DNA of 6,059 bases from Deltaproteobacteria bacterium (GTDB lineage: Bacteria; Desulfobacterota; GWC2-55-46; S146-70; JAUXIU01). Location of the stretch: positions 1 through 6,059 of the forward strand of contig JAUXIU010000071.1 of the NCBI GenBank assembly GCA_030620895.1. Direction: 5' to 3'. Below, one piece after another: positions 5,797 through 6,059 of this stretch. A model generated the notes under the pieces. It was not told where the DNA came from, made no database searches, and saw only the letters and a program-made list of their open reading frames with translations. The stretch's first letter is position 1, and every line of letters starts with the position of its first letter. The position numbers were made by a program, and so were the translations under genes.

Positions 5797-5811
5797 ACCC
5801 CGACGGGTTTT

Positions 5812-5931
5812 GTTTGAGGTCTGAGGTTGGAGGTTGGAAAATATGTTAGAGGAATGAGGTCGGAGGAGGGAGGCAAAAACCTCTAACCTCTGGCACCATT
5901 GGCCTCAATCCTCAATCGTCATTCCTCAAAC
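5812..5931. repeat. GAGG/CCTC heptamer inverted array, long copy
   Basis: GAGG at 5816, 5823, 5830 (GAAA at 5837), then after a register shift at 5849, 5856, 5863 and 5870; CCTC at 5880, 5887, then 5903, 5910, (CGTC 5917) and 5924. Spacing is 7 bases within each block. Outer GTTTGAGG (5812-5819) pairs perfectly with CCTCAAAC (5924-5931), and GTTAGAGG (5845-5852) with CCTCTAAC (5880-5887). The centre, GAGGCAAAAACCTCTAACC from 5870, matches the centre of the array at 132-194 except for one extra A. It lies in the 193-base gap between the elongation factor stop and the fumarase start, ending 12 bases before the elongation factor stop codon. Confidence 0.9.
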
Positions 5932-5943
5932 TGCACCTAAGGT

Positions 5944-6059
5944 TTAGCTTTCCCCTGCTTTTTTACTAGCCGTAATGACCTTCTGTTCCAGATCGCGTGG
6001 CATTTCTTCATAGTGGCTGAACTCCTCAGCATGGATACCCCGTCCTCCTGTCAGGGAAC
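5944..6059 (-). CDS. fusA: Elongation factor G family protein, C-terminal 37 residues
   Basis: Open frame from the right edge to TAA at 5946-5944. The residues SLTGGRGIHAEEFSHYEEMP, followed by RDLEQKVITASKK, are the end of EF-G domain V, where GRG...F.HYE.VP is diagnostic. EF-G is the GTPase that drives ribosomal translocation. The FSHYEEMP version and the LTGGRG turn resemble the EF-G paralogues (EF-G-2 type) more than the canonical FDHYEPVP form, so this may be a second EF-G, not the housekeeping copy. No other ribosomal-operon genes are in view to settle that. It is transcribed in the same direction as the genes that follow, but a 193-base repeat-filled gap separates it from the fumarase gene. 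Confidence 0.85.
   Translation of the reverse strand, partial: SLTGGRGIHAEEFSHYEEMPRDLEQKVITASKKAGES

Overview
The window is bacterial chromosomal DNA with every recognisable gene on the minus strand. It carries the core of a flavin-based electron-bifurcating heterodisulfide reductase (Hdr) system of strict anaerobes. The Hdr genes, the MvhD/FloxD adaptor and the two FloxB/FloxC-like iron-sulfur proteins suggest an anaerobic sulfate reducer, syntroph or acetogen-like bacterium, for example Desulfobacterota or Nitrospirota. The sequence alone does not fix the phylum. The elongation factor G fragment and class I fumarase beta subunit look bacterial.

Layout in transcription order, right to left: the 3' end of an elongation factor G-family gene (6059-5944); a repeat-filled gap; a class I fumarase beta subunit with no alpha subunit beside it (5750-5193); a second repeat-filled gap; then hdrC (5033-4626), hdrB (4623-3757) and hdrA (3755-1782), separated by only 2 and 1 bases. 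After a third repeat gap comes mvhD/floxD (1691-1206), after a fourth a FloxC-like Fe-S protein (1119-226), and after a fifth the first 34 codons of a FloxB/HydB/AsrA-like protein (104-1), cut by the window edge.

Inferred joint function: the FloxB- and FloxC-like proteins, probably with a FAD/NAD(P)-binding FloxA off the left edge, would collect electrons from NAD(P)H. MvhD/FloxD would pass them to the HdrA flavin. HdrA would bifurcate them to ferredoxin and, through HdrC and HdrB, to a disulfide such as a DsrC-type trisulfide or another thiol partner. No hydrogenase or F420 gene is visible.

The most unusual signal lies between the genes. All five gaps longer than about 80 bases are filled by degenerate short-period arrays with 7- or 9-base units, usually laid out as an inverted pair that could fold into a long hairpin. 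Three sequence families are present: GAGG/CCTC (gaps at 105-225 and 5751-5943), TCGT/ACGA (gaps on either side of mvhD), and a 7-mer GGGTTNC plus 9-mer TTGTTNNNN/AACCATNNN set (after the fumarase gene). The tightly packed hdrCBA junctions have none. The five genes that start just downstream of these arrays also lack a clear Shine-Dalgarno sequence. No stretch of more than 300 bases is without a gene, and no RNA gene, insertion-sequence gene or CRISPR array was seen.
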